In this document: in pieces, positions 32,739 through 43,429 of the stretch
How the letters are laid out: every line of letters starts with the position of its first letter
How positions within the stretch are numbered: the first letter of the stretch is position 1
Translations under genes and position numbers: made by a program
Origin: Macrocystis pyrifera
Lineage: Eukaryota > Sar > Phaeophyceae > Laminariales > Laminariaceae
DNA length: 64,000 bases
Assembly: GCA_031763025.1 (NCBI GenBank)
Contig: JASSKH010000006.1
Span: forward strand, 14,411,479-14,475,478
Direction: 5' to 3'
The notes under the pieces: model-generated
The model's database searches: none
Seen by the model: the letters and a program-made list of their open reading frames with translations, nothing else
Told to the model about the DNA's origin: nothing

Positions 32739-33700
32739 CTACACCAAGGTATGTATACTGGTATACGATCGGCAATTCATCTTCTCCCCCCACTTCCAAC
32801 TGAAATTTACCGGGTTTACCTTATCTTCGTTACAAACAACTACTGCGCATTTCTTGAGGTTCGCCGTCACCCGCCAATTCCTACTGTATTCTAGCGCCTT
32901 CTCTTTTTGTGTCTTCAATCCTTCGGGTGTTTCTGATATCCCCGCGAAGCCATCCGCAAACATTAATCCCGATACTGTATCTTCTCCTACCGTGACTCCC
33001 TGCCTTGCTCCCTCGACTGCTACTATCAGATCGTTAATATATATCTTGAATAAGTTAGGTGACAACGTACATCCCTGTGCAACTCCTTGCAAAATATCAA
33101 CGTACTTCGATATTTCCCCGTCCAGCATCACAGCACTTCTCGCACATTCCGTCATCTTTTTCATCATTCTCCACATCTTTCCTCTGATTCCTATTTCCCA
33201 CAGTTTTTTCCACAATCCATTTCTCCATACTGTGTCGTAGGCTTTCTGCACATCTAAAAAGAAACAGTACGTTGTCAGTCCCGCGTCTTTCCTACCTTGA
33301 ATAATCTTACCTAAGGTGTACACATGGTCTACGCAGCTACGGTTTGACCTAAACCCTGCTTGCCCTTCGCTTATTTTGTCTTCCTTCTCCATCATCGTTC
33401 CCATTATATCGTTCAAAATCTTACAAAATGTTTTGCCTACTGTGCTTAGTAGCGTTATCCCTCTATAGTTCCCCGGGTCAGCCTTATCTCCTTTCTTGAA
33501 TAAATTTACTACTACTCCTTCTCTCCTTCTCCAAGGTGCGTACTCGTTTTTCCATGTCCAGTTATACAACATAACCATCATGGTAAGCATTCCTTCTCCC
33601 CCGTACTTCATAAATTCATTCACTATTTAGTCTGCCCCTGCTGCCTTTCTATTCTTAAGTTTAGCTACACACTTCTTTACTTCTTCCCTTGTGAACTCTC
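32739..33700 (-). pseudogene. LINE reverse transcriptase, catalytic Asp lost
   Basis: Copies LINE RNA at the nick. A 294-codon frame (33623-32739) carries the RT blocks: GVVVNLFKKGDKADPGNYRG, ILNDIMGTMME, GQAGFRSNRSCVDHV, YCFFLDVQKAYDTVW (first catalytic Asp), ILQGVAQGCTLSPNLF and LMFADGFAGI. The last should be F/Y-A-D-D; the second Asp is Gly here, which would abolish catalysis. One stop just upstream separates KAAGAD from IVNEFMKYGG. Clear LINE RT of the APE-bearing group. Confidence 0.92.
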
Positions 33701-35421
33701 TCTGTAACCCTCCCGAACCACTGTCTTCCCTTTCTATGTGTCTACGTTCGCCTCTGCCCACGCGTTGATTTCCTTCTCGAAGTCTGTGTCGAACGTTTAG
33801 TTGGCTGTGGGTGTTCCTAGCTTACGGCAATGCTCTACTAGCACTTACCTTTTCCCCTTCGAACTACTCACCTTTTTACCGTTCTGTGCTCTTAGGGTAT
33901 CTATTCCCGTGTCTGCCTCTCCTGCTTGTTTTCCAAGTATCCCTTTTATCCCTACCCACATCTGCTTCATCCCGCCCGCAAAGTCTTCGTTCGTTTTATT
34001 TACTACGTATTTCCATATCCCTTTCTTCTTCTTCTCTACCATCTCTTTTACTTTCTTTCTAGCTAGAGCTATCCCTCCATCCTGTCGTAGTTTGACTCCA
34101 GGTATATCTCGCGTGTGCCTCTCTCCTTACTCCTTTAGCCTCTTTCATTTCATCATCCCACCATTTCACTGCTCGGTTGCATACTATCAACTTCTTCCCT
34201 GTTGCTTTTCTTCCTGTGGTCTTGACCAACTGCTCCTAATCCTTCTATTATCCTAGCTCCTACATCATCCCTCTCTATATAATTCCTTGTTGTACCTATT
34301 ATTTCCAATAGCTCGGAAAATTGCTCTGCATTTCGTGCCATCTCTTCTTGGAACTCTTCCCGTTTCTCTTTTATTTCTAGTTTATCTATTCTCCGTCGGT
34401 GCAATTTCCTACCTCGTCTATATTTGAAAACTCTCGTCTGTTGACTGTCTGTCTACATTATACAGTGATCCGTAGTTCCTATGTCCGCTGCGCATACATG
34501 TAGTTCCATTTCCTTACCAACCCCATTTTCTACTACTATAAAGACAAGGATAGAGCTTTCTCCCTTTTGTATGCACTGTCTAGTCTATTCCGGTTCTGCC
34601 TTTTTTACTCTGTCGTTCAACGTCTTCATCTCGTTGTGCTTGAGGAACTTCAACATCTCTTCCCCATTCTTATTATTTGTTACTTCCCCAGACTGTCCAA
34701 TGTTCTCACTCATTGCTTGCCTTCCCAATTCTTGAATTAAAATCTCCCACTAGTACTACTTACCCTTGCCTTTTATACTTCTGTACATTTACTGCTACTT
34801 CTCCGAACTTCCTCTGTATGTCTTGTATCGTATTCTTCGATTCTGGGGGCCTGTAGATGCATCCTAAGAAGTAATACTTCACTCCCCGCTCCCCTGGTAT
34901 CTTAATCTATAAGCTTTCGTCGAAGTTAGTGTCTTTGATCACCTCTATTACAGTATGTCACACAGGTATTCTTTGACTAGGAACCCCACGCCCCCAGCCC
35001 CCCTATTCTTGCTATTCTGTCCCTTCCTCTTTTTCCCTAGCCATGCGTACTCTTCAATTTTGCATCCTGTCTCCCCCCTCCTCTTTCTCCCACGACTCTT
35101 GAATTCCCACTATGTCTCGGTCGCGCTTACTTACTTGTTCGGCAGTTTCGATCCTTTTACGTTCCATCACCCTATTCTCAGATTCTTTTTCGTTTCACTA
35201 TCCGCTCTTGTCTTGTCTGTTGTTCCTTTTCCGTTGTCGCCACGAGTATTTCTGTTGTCTCTTCTTTGAGAATTCTGCCCGTTTACGTTACTGTTTTTGT
35301 CTGCTTGTTCCGCGCCCCTATGTTTCTCCCCCATTCCGTTTGAGCCACTTGCTGTTTCCTGCCTCTCCTTACCTTCGTTCACCCCAGGACTACGTCTTAG
35401 TTTCGCTATTCCATTAGCCAT
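33701..35421 (-). pseudogene. LINE ORF2 N-terminal part with APE endonuclease
   Basis: The endonuclease nicks the target DNA. Start codon at 35421, in ATGGCTAA where the ORF1 stop overlaps. A basic, Asn- and Gly-rich N-terminus precedes the nuclease. Recognisable blocks are VGIQESW (about 35110), KYYFLGCIYRPPESKNTIQD (about 34875-34820) and VGDFNSRIGK (about 34750-34720; GDFN is the conserved catalytic block). A DHC-like block near 34465 follows. The linker to the RT holds charged frames at 34404-34153 and 34042-33845. Several stops interrupt it. Confidence 0.8.
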
Positions 35422-35635
35422 AAATACTCACCGTCCTAGTCTTATATACCCATGCCGACACTTTTTCTGTCTCTATGCTCTGCCACTCCATGCTCGCTTT
35501 CGACTCATGCGTGACTCGAAAGTGTTCTCCCTCTCCTTCCACGTTTCCCATTGCAAAGCAGTACAGTCCTACTTCGTCGCACTTCCTCTTGAACTCAATC
35601 CTCGTCATGTCGCTAGGAACTCCAAATATCAGCAC
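35414..35635 (-). pseudogene. LINE ORF1, C-terminal fragment
   Basis: An open frame of about 73 codons ends in VSIYG, four bases past the ORF2 start. It opens after a stop and lacks a proper start, so the 5' part is gone. The segment LIFGVPSDMTRIEFKRKCDE looks like part of an RNA-binding fold, but the family is not recognisable. Confidence 0.5.
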
Positions 35636-35679
35636 CACTATTACTTTACCCTACCAATCTATTAGCAGCGGGGGGGGGG

Positions 35680-35827
35680 CGTACTCATTTGTTGCTTTCC
35701 TTAGTCATCTGACCATTGACCACGCATCCCTTTCGAGACGGAGCACCGTTCCTACTCCTAATAGAGACACCTCCAATAATTGTGTGCTCATTACGTTGTT
35801 TCCATATATTACATAGAAACTTTTTGA
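35680..35827 (-). mobile_element. 3' end of a second APE-type LINE copy
   Basis: Contains only the 3' UTR (compare 31495-31634) and on the sense strand ends GAGTACGCCCCCCCCC. It is 5'-truncated, so it is a separate insertion lying head-to-tail with the long copy. Confidence 0.75.
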
Positions 35828-35830
35828 GCA

Positions 35831-35850
35831 GGGGGGGGGGGGGGGGGGGG
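35831..35850 (+). repeat. Poly-G run
   Basis: Twenty G directly beside the LINE 3' fragment. Confidence 0.95.
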
Positions 35851-36303
35851 CTAAACTCTAAACCATTAATCGTTGTTTAAGGCTCATCAAACACTTGGGT
35901 ATCTGTTCCAAACGCGTTTTTGACTCTTCATTACAGGGTTAGGTTAGCACGCACCTGATTTTCACTTCACTATCGCATAGTTCATACAGTAGTGTAGTAG
36001 TTCAACTCTCTACCTCGTCCTAAAGTGCTACACGCGATGAGCGATCCTCTCTCACGCTAGCTAAGGTATTTCATATGATGAGCAATCCTTTCTCAAGCTA
36101 GCTAAGGTATTTCATATGATGAGCAATCCTCTCTCAAGCTAATAATAGCTCAGGTATTTCATAACACGAAAAAGTTCTATTGCGATACACACTATAAGCA
36201 ATCGAGCGATTTTGGGTCAGAAATAGTTTGCATTAAAAAAAAAAAATGTCCGCTTTTGTTTACGCCGGAGGGGGAGAGGGAACGGGGGGCGGGCGGCGGG
36301 CGG

Positions 36304-36337
<34 letters not shown>

Positions 36338-36848
36338 AATGGGAGGGGTTGGGAAGAGGAGCGAGGGTCTCCTCATGTTTTGCAGGGGGATCGGGGGGGG
36401 GGGGGGGGGGGGGGGGGGGGGTGGAGGGTGGTTTATTGTGCCCACTCGTCGGACCGAGTGGATATAGAGCCACGTGGAAACTGAAGGGTACCAGCATGTC
36501 GCGAGTCCAATTGCTCGCGGGCCGATTGCATCGAGGGAATAGTTTTTTTGCAGTCGTGCATCTGTTCTTGAGTTGATGATTTTATAGATAGGCCGAGATG
36601 CACGCAGCGATCACAACATCCGCGGCAGATGACACGCAGACTCCATTGCCCGAGCTTAAGTGAGAGCAATGGTTTACAAGAGCTCTTAAGGGCTATATAA
36701 TAAGAAGAGCTCAGAACCACTACGCACTATATACTTACGGTCATCCATGGTCTGCTGTTATCTTTTAACAACAATAACAACAACAATGGACGTCGTTAGC
36801 TGTATCAGTTTCCGCCAGTAAAAGCACTCCCAGTACACCAATATCGTA
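35851..36848. other. No gene; minisatellite and poly-G runs
   Basis: A 57-bp unit (AAGCTAGCTAAGGTATTTCA and ATGAGCAATCCT) repeats about 2.5 times at 36028-36170. Two long G runs lie at about 36303-36336 and 36395-36421. The Gly- and Pro-rich frames here are by-products. Confidence 0.8.
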
Positions 36849-36953
36849 TTACGGAGGACCATATTAAATAGGACCTACGGTACACATCAAATCCGATATA
36901 TTTCGCTATTTTTGTGAACAATATTTGGATTTATTTACTATGGTCCCCCGTAG
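36849..36953 (+). mobile_element. MITE1, subfamily B
   Basis: Left end TTACGGAGGACCATATTAAA; right end CTATGGTCCCCCGTAG. Confidence 0.88.
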
Positions 36954-37339
36954 TAGCTGTTCCATGAGTATGTTTGCGTTTTCCATCCGACAATGCGTTG
37001 TAAATACCATAAGCTTCAACATTGATCACGCATGAAACACTCCCAGAACCTGCATCGTGTACGGTAGGTCGATATTTCAACTTCGCAAGCTGCTTCGTAC
37101 ATAGTTAGTGCCATCCATCACAGAGAACGGATGTTCGAGCGTTTCACGTCCGATGAAGAGAAAGGCCTCCCGGTATGTCTGTGTACGCTCGGATAGCATC
37201 GCAACAACATGCATGCAGTGCGCGTGTTCTTCACATTGAGTCGTCATGTTCACGCGTCGACACCCAGCACGTACTCTTATCTATCCTATGCCCGCGCGCC
37301 CGTCAAGACATACTCCGACAGCACTGAGGTGACGGCGAG

Positions 37340-37640
37340 CAGACGAAGGATACTGCTTGCCGGTTGGCTGGCGCGCATGGAAGAGGAGCGCCTGCCGAGG
37401 GGGGGTAAGGCAAGGGTTGCTCCTTTGGACTGAAGAGAGATTGGGTGCGGCGCCTCGCGCGAGGAAGACTTCGAGACGTTCGGCATCAAGTCCGAAGGGT
37501 GGCGCGAGGCAGGACAGGAGCCCGGTAGATGGTTTTGAGGGGTGGAGGACGGGGCTTGAGGGCTAGACGAGAGGAGTGCTGCAGAAGAGCGACTCGCGAC
37601 GGCTGCAACTGCGACATGGACCGTGGACACCAAAGCGCTC
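37340..37640 (+). pseudogene. LINE ORF2 C-terminal fragment, third family
   Basis: The plus strand reads LLAGWLARMEEERLPRGG and, in another frame, EEDFETFGIKSEGWREAGQE with PGRWF and a stop. 'H/W-L-x-R-M-x-x-x-R-L-P' followed by a spacer and 'D-x-x-x-x-G-I-x-x-x-W-x-x-x-A-Q-x-R-x-x-W' is the standard C-terminal signature of many LINE ORF2 proteins. It belongs to neither of the two larger LINE families in the window. A G-rich 3' stretch (37642-37720) follows. Confidence 0.6.
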
Positions 37641-37641
37641 A

Positions 37642-37720
37642 GGGGGGGGGGGGGACTCGGACGGGGGCGGGGGCGAAAGCGAGGGGGGGGTGAGGGGCAG
37701 GGGGGGGGGGGGGGGGGCGC
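37642..37720 (+). repeat. G-rich tract
   Basis: Three G runs separated by short spacers; source of Gly/Pro-rich frames on both strands. Confidence 0.9.
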
Positions 37721-38161
37721 TTTGCTCAAACTCTCGACGATTGGGCATGACCTTCATCGCCATGATGTGTGCCTTCCTAGTACCATAAATAGACAGCGTA
37801 GGGCCGCCCGGACTCCCTCGCCTGCCTGCTGTGCCTGATTTTCGCTTTCCCGTTCGTTTCTTCCTTTTTTTTATTTCTCTTCTCGCTCTTGTCGCTTTCT
37901 TTCCTTTTCATCTCGTTCTTTCTTTGTGTCCTGTTCAGCTCTTTCGCTTCGCTTTCATTTCCTTCGCGTTCGCTTTCATTTCCTACTTTTGTACGCATGC
38001 ATGGCTCGATTCTCCTTGGAATTTAGTTGACGTTTGACCCCATTTGCTTTGATTGTATGCGTTTCATTTCATTTAAATTTACTCCTATTTCCATCTTGTT
38101 TCAGCTTAGGTTTCGTTTCGTTTTGTTTTTCGTATGCGGCCCCATTGGCTTTATAGAGTAG
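37721..38161. other. Pyrimidine-rich stretch, no gene
   Basis: TTTC/CTTT-rich with repeated TTCGCTTTCATTTC words (37840-38120). No element end recognised. Confidence 0.5.
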
Positions 38162-38460
38162 TGTGAAGGCATTATTACTTACTTTGCTACATGGGTAAAA
38201 ATATCGGTCGATTACCCAGCCCAGGGTAATCCTTGCAGCACTCCCCCCCCTCTCAACGGCGGGATACGACCGTCCGCTGTACCTGGGGAACTAGGGAGGT
38301 ATGACTTGGGGACCGCACGCGCAAGCGCTTCTACAAAAGAAAAGTTCGAAGTGAGATTCGAACCCGCGTCCTCGACGACGCCAAATGTGAAGGCATTGCC
38401 TACTGAGCTATAGGGGTAAAATATCGAACGAATACTCAATCCAGGGTAATCGTTATCACA
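38162..38460 (-). mobile_element. Complete 299-bp short-LTR element
   Basis: Minus-strand element. 5' LTR 38386-38460 (75 bp, TGTGATAACG...GCCTTCACA); 3' LTR 38162-38240 (79 bp, TGCTGCAAGG...GCCTTCACA). Only 145 bp lie between. The primer-binding site TTTGGCGTCGTCGAGGA begins right after the 5' LTR, and a polypurine tract GAGAGGGGGGGGAG sits right before the 3' LTR. GTAG flanks both ends (38158-38161 and 38461-38464), a 4-bp target duplication. It carries every cis signal of LTR retrotransposition and no coding sequence. An A box TAGCTCAGTAGG (38399-38410) in the LTR and a B box GGTTCGAATC (38355-38364) just inside suggest a pol III promoter. Confidence 0.85.
38241..38254 (-). other. Polypurine tract of the 299-bp element
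   Basis: GAGAGGGGGGGGAG on the minus strand, abutting the 3' LTR start. Confidence 0.75.
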
Positions 38461-38464
38461 GTAG

Positions 38465-38880
38465 GTTGCACATGGTTCAAGAGTCCACTTCTTCCTGTTT
38501 GAGGTGAACGATGTGCATCAGCCATGATGTGTACGTGGCTGTTTTCTGTTTGCTGGATTGCTTGATTCCGATATGTTTGTTTCTCCCTGAGGTATGCGTT
38601 TCCGCTCCAGTGTTTGGAGGCTGTCCTGTGACCACTGAGTCCATACTTTAATACTTTGGACATGAGTTATTGAGAGAACAACAAGCAACAATCAGTGTCC
38701 GTGCCGATTCTTCAATCCTAGAGACAACTATGATACAACTGTCGTACAACTGCTGTCCTGGTGAATCCCTGGTGCTACCTAATTGCAACACGTCCAGACA
38801 CGCTCTGCCCACCGTCTTTAATTCGCTTGTATTTTTTTTTCGCCATCTGCCAATGTGCAGCGCCTATTCCAATCATACTA
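38465..38880. other. No gene seen
   Basis: Plain sequence; the fragment CTGCCAATGTGCAGCGCC (38847) is reminiscent of LINE 3' tails but too short to call. Confidence 0.4.
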
Positions 38881-38984
38881 TTACGGGGGTCCATAGTTAA
38901 TAGGACCTATGGTACACATAAAAACCAAATATTTACGTATTTTTACCAACAAAATTTGGTCCCATTAACTATGGACCCCCGTAA
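38881..38984 (+). mobile_element. MITE1, subfamily A, full length
   Basis: Both ends perfect (TTACGGGGGTCC / GGACCCCCGTAA), flanked by TA. Confidence 0.95.
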
Positions 38985-39062
38985 TAATAATCACATGCTA
39001 CCATCCACATATAAAAAGACAACTATTAATACTGCTGTAGAATCAAAGCATGGAAGGTGCTA

Positions 39063-39164
39063 ATGCGGGGGACAATAGTAAATAGGACCCAATATTGTTG
39101 GGGTAAAAATCGGGAAATATATAGTTGTTTGTGTGTACCGCCTATTTACTATGGTCCCCCGTGA
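39063..39164 (-). mobile_element. MITE1, subfamily B
   Basis: Ends worn (TGCGGGGGACAATAG; GGTCCCCCGTGA). Confidence 0.85.
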
Positions 39165-39639
39165 TATCAATCAGACCTGAATATTTGACACACTTGCGCC
39201 AATAATGCAGTCCGCCTCATGAATGACTCTATTGGCTCCTGCTATTAATAGCCGACGGTTTCACCTATCATCGCTGAAAGGGTGGCGTTTCCTTTTCCCT
39301 TACCAATAAATACCTGGTACCTGGTATACCGTATAACATATATACCGCATAACACACACCGTATGACACTACTATATCACACTAGGGTGATAAGATAACA
39401 CACCCCCTCGGACGATTTTTGGAGCCGAATTTCTCTTAAACGTCCCTTAACCCTTTTAGAACAGACAGAACTGACAAAAAACTGACAGAAAACTGACAGA
39501 ACTGACTGCAGTTTGGTCTGAAGGGGTCAACGGGGGCATACACAACGAAATGAAGTTGGGGCTTCGGAAAGATCTCGTCGCTCGGCGTTTGTACCATGTC
39601 CCAGCTTCGAGGTTCGTCCGAGACGATGTGTTATATATT
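39165..39639. other. No gene seen
   Basis: Repeated TACCTGGTA and ACTGACAGAA words (39310 and 39470) only. Confidence 0.45.
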
Positions 39640-39745
39640 TCTGTACTACTACTGCTACTGGCATTGCTACTTCTACTGTTAATACTATGACAACTACCAC
39701 TACTACTATTACTACTACGACTACTACTACTATTACTATTACTAT

Positions 39746-39841
<96 letters not shown>

Positions 39842-39852
39842 TACTACTACTT

Positions 39853-39899
<47 letters not shown>

Positions 39900-39933
39900 G
39901 CTTCTACTACTACTACTACTACTACTACTAGTA

Positions 39934-40038
39934 TTACGGGGGTCCATAGTTAATAGGACCTATGGTGTACACAAAAACCTATATATTTACCTATTTTTAC
40001 TAACAAAATTTGGTCCCATTAACTATGGACCCCCGTAA
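39934..40038 (+). mobile_element. MITE1, subfamily A, inside the (ACT)n array
   Basis: Perfect ends; flanks TAGTA and TACTACT show insertion at a TA of the array. Confidence 0.95.
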
Positions 40039-40054
40039 TACTACTACTACTACT

Positions 40055-40162
<108 letters not shown>

Positions 40163-40182
40163 CACTATTACTACTACTACTA

Positions 40183-40287
40183 TTACGGGGATCCATAGTA
40201 AACAGGACCAAATATTGGTGGTAAAAATAGGTAAATATATAGGTTTTTATGTATACCATAGGTCCTATTAACTATGGACCCCCGTAA
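40183..40287 (-). mobile_element. MITE1, A/B mosaic, inside the (ACT)n array
   Basis: Left arm GGGGATCCATAGTAAACAGG mixes A and B bases; right arm CTATTAACTATGGACC is pure A. Confidence 0.93.
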
Positions 40288-40455
40288 TACTACTACTACT
40301 ACTACTACTACTTCTTCTTCTACTACTACGACTACTACTACGACTACTACTACGACTACTACTACTACTACTACTGCTACTACTACTACTACTATAATAC
40401 CACTACTACTATTATATTACTACTACTTCTACTACTACTACTTCTACTACTACTG

Positions 40456-40558
<103 letters not shown>

Positions 40559-40681
40559 GACTACTACTATTATATTACTACTACTATTACTACTATTGCT
40601 ACCACTACTATACTACAATTCCACTACTGCTATTATATTACTACTACTTCTACTACTATAATACCACTACTACTATTATGT

Positions 40682-40722
<41 letters not shown>

Positions 40723-40724
40723 TA

Positions 40725-40829
40725 TTACGGGGGTCCATAGTTAACAGGACCAAATATTGTTAGGAAAAATACCTAAATATATAGGTTTTTATGTATGCCA
40801 TAGGTCCTGTTAACTAGAGACCCCCGTAA
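40725..40829 (-). mobile_element. MITE1, subfamily A, inside the (ACT)n array
   Basis: Right arm has GTTAACTAGAGACC, two changes from the consensus. Confidence 0.93.
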
Positions 40830-40963
<134 letters not shown>

Positions 40964-41046
40964 TTGTCTACTACTATAATACCACTACGAGCATTATATT
41001 GCTACTACTACTACTACCACTTTTAATACTACTGCTATCATTTTTA

Positions 41047-41865
41047 GGCTTGCCATCCGACAATGTGCAGCATGCCCAATCAAAACATCTAATCACCGTT
41101 GATCAATCAAAACATTCCTGACAGAAGAAATCCCCGGATACAAAGGAAACCTATGCACAGGGTCTACCTACCTTCTATGTAAACTTCCTTTCATGCTTTA
41201 TCTACGATACTCTATATGTGTTGTATTTGCTCCCTACATATTGCTACGTACTCGTTGCTTTCTATTGTTAAATCTTAAGCCGCATCCAAGCTCCATCCCC
41301 ACGCCATCGGTGTGGGTCTGTCTTCCCCCCCCCTGCTCCTTCTCGCTTCCTGGCGGTCCCTAAGATGGAGCTTGAAGCGCGACAGCCTCCTCGAAATGGC
41401 GACCTGTGTAGTCACCGAGACGATTTGAAGCAGGCGTTCCTTCACCACCCCTTCCCTTCCCATCGACCCACCATCTCTCCCCCGCATGAGGACACTAGTT
41501 GCCAGCTGGTCGATGATCTTACTGCCCTCTACCCCGAGACGCCCAGAGCTTTCCACTGCTAAAGTGGCGAGTTTGTGACTCCGTTCGTCAAAGGACAGAT
41601 ACATGTCCCGGACGAGCGTATAGTGTTGGACCTTGCGCGCCTTGGAGGTAGAGGCAGCTGATCCATCTTGATTAGCAGCACTGCCTCCTCGCAGGTGTGT
41701 CTGCGCTTGAGGGTCAGCATGGGTGACGTCCAACAGCAGGATGATGGACTTCTCCCTATACTTCCTGCTAGGTAGGAGCATCCCGTAGACCTCCTCTCCT
41801 CTCCTGACGGCAAGGTCCATCCGAGACAAACGGACGAACACTTCTTTACGTGTGTACACGTATCA
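41047..41865 (-). mobile_element. RLE-type LINE, 3' fragment with open C-terminus
   Basis: A 194-codon frame (41859-41275) covers the nuclease-like end: LLLDVTHADPQAQTHLRGGS, VESSGRLGVEGSKIIDQL and the basic tail LRDRQEARRSRGGEDRP. The 3' UTR follows to GGCAAGCCT at 41047, where the (ACT)n array begins. It is the least damaged copy of the C-terminus. Confidence 0.85.
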
Positions 41866-42174
41866 CAGATCATGGTCTGCCTCGCACGTACTAAATAAAA
41901 CACACAGCAGATATAGCACAACAAACAAACGGATGCGTCATATGTTCCCGTCGTTTCTCCTTCGTATGAACATGAATAGCATCGCAACACGCAATTCAGA
42001 CACGCCATAACAACGCAAATTCGTATACGAGTACATCATCTCGATAAATACTAAACGTCCACCCGGAAGTAGCTTCTATTCATACTATTATTATTATTAT
42101 TATTATTATCCAACCTTTTCTCCTTCCTTGCGTATACTCAGTTATCATTGTGCTTCGGGGGAGATATTGATCCA

Positions 42175-42745
42175 TTATTATTAGGCTTGCCATCCGACAA
42201 TGTGCAGCATGAGCTTCACCGTTGATCGATCAAAACACTCCTGAAAGAAGAAATCTCCGGGTACAAAGAAAACCTATGTGCACAAGGTATGTCTATGTTA
42301 TATGTCTACTTCCTTTTATGCTTTATCTACGATACTCTTGTGTGTTGTCTTTGCTCCCCCCTACATCTTGCTATGTACTCGTTACTTTCTATTCTTAAAT
42401 CCTAAGCCGCATCCAAGCTCCATTCCCACGCCATCGGTGTGCGTCTGTCATCTCCCCCCTCTCTGCACCTTTTCGATTCCTGACAACCCCTAAGCTGGAG
42501 TCTAAATCGCGATACCCTCCTCTAAATGGCGACCTGTGTAGTCACCGAGACGATTTGGAGTAGGCGTTCCTTCACCAATCATTTCCTTCCCATCGACCCA
42601 CCATCCCTCCCCCCCATGAGGACACTAGCTGCCAGCTGGTCGATAAACTTACTGCCCTCTACCCCGAGACGCCCAAAGCTTCGCACTGCTAAAGTGGCAA
42701 GCAAGTTTGTGACTCCGTTCGTCAAAGGACGCATGTGCCGGAATA
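42175..42745 (-). mobile_element. RLE-type LINE, shorter 3' fragment
   Basis: Carries the last 60 or so codons in broken form, the UTR words ACGCCATCGGTGTG and CTATCTACGATACT complement, and a GGCAAGCCTAATAATAAT end. Ends at GGCACATGCGTCC near 42745. Confidence 0.8.
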
Positions 42746-43108
42746 AATGAATTACTTGTATTCCTCCGGACCTCAGAAAAAAACCTCACACCGATAGAGT
42801 TTTACCAACATATTCGAGAAATGATGGTGGAGGTACTACTCTATGTCAAGATCAAGGTCGGGTAAGCTGTGCACGAGCCAAACGGACGAACGCTGGCTAA
42901 AGATAATTGACTTGATCTGGTTGGCTTAGGCTTAGGCTCAGGCTAGCCTTGCTTAGCCTCAGGGTTGCTATTAATAGTTGTATATCGGTCTACTTGTACA
43001 CAGGGGGGGTAAGTAAGTCAACCATTTTGTCGAAGAAGTTTGGTAAAAGAACCACTTGCTCGGAAAAAAAGGCACCACCACAACACAATCATTGGTTGAT
43101 CAACCATG
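42746..43108. other. No gene; AGGCTTAGGCT words
   Basis: A short GGCTTAGGCTTAGGCTCAGGC repeat near 42930 only. Confidence 0.5.
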
Positions 43109-43208
43109 GTTGGTCGTTTTAGTTATTTTACCACAGTATCGTTTTGGGGACAAAGTACAGTGAGTACCCCAAAACGGGACGATCGCGGTTCTAAAGGATG
43201 TCGACGGG
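43109..43208. mobile_element. MITE2 copy
   Basis: CAGTATCGTTTTGGGGACAAA with CCCCAAAACGGGACGATCGCG; arms partly lost. Confidence 0.6.
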
Positions 43209-43429
43209 TAAAAAGGATTTATTTTGAACAATGCACACACGCGCGCAGCAGCGTGCGGCAACCAATCTATTAATATTACTGTAGTGGTGATATTTGAGCT
43301 CTAAGCTCTGTACCTCAGACATCCAACCAAGATTTTCCCCCCCTGACTTTTGAAAAATAATCTTCCCGTTTCCGTTTGTATATACAACTCATCGTAGGAT
43401 AACAATCTATACACGGGGCAGGAGCCACC

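Larger units (their letters stand above)
31495..35650 (-). mobile_element. APE-type LINE, near full length in ORF2
   Basis: Minus-strand element of about 4.1 kb. Order: end of ORF1 (35635-35414), apurinic-like endonuclease (about 35100-34480), reverse transcriptase (about 33700-32739), C-terminal region with zinc motif (32665-31635), 3' UTR ending in a C run (31495-31450). ORF1 is truncated at its 5' side. It lies directly downstream of another copy's 3' end (35680-35827). Confidence 0.85.

Noticed and set aside
31495-35827. LTR retrotransposon with 140-bp LTRs
   Set aside because: The body encodes an APE endonuclease and LINE RT; the direct repeats are 3' UTRs of two LINE copies.
36192-37838. 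Gly- and Pro-rich frames
   Set aside because: They follow G runs and exist on both strands.
38345-38412. tRNA pseudogene
   Set aside because: The A and B boxes are real, but paired LTRs, polypurine tract and GTAG duplication show an LTR element.
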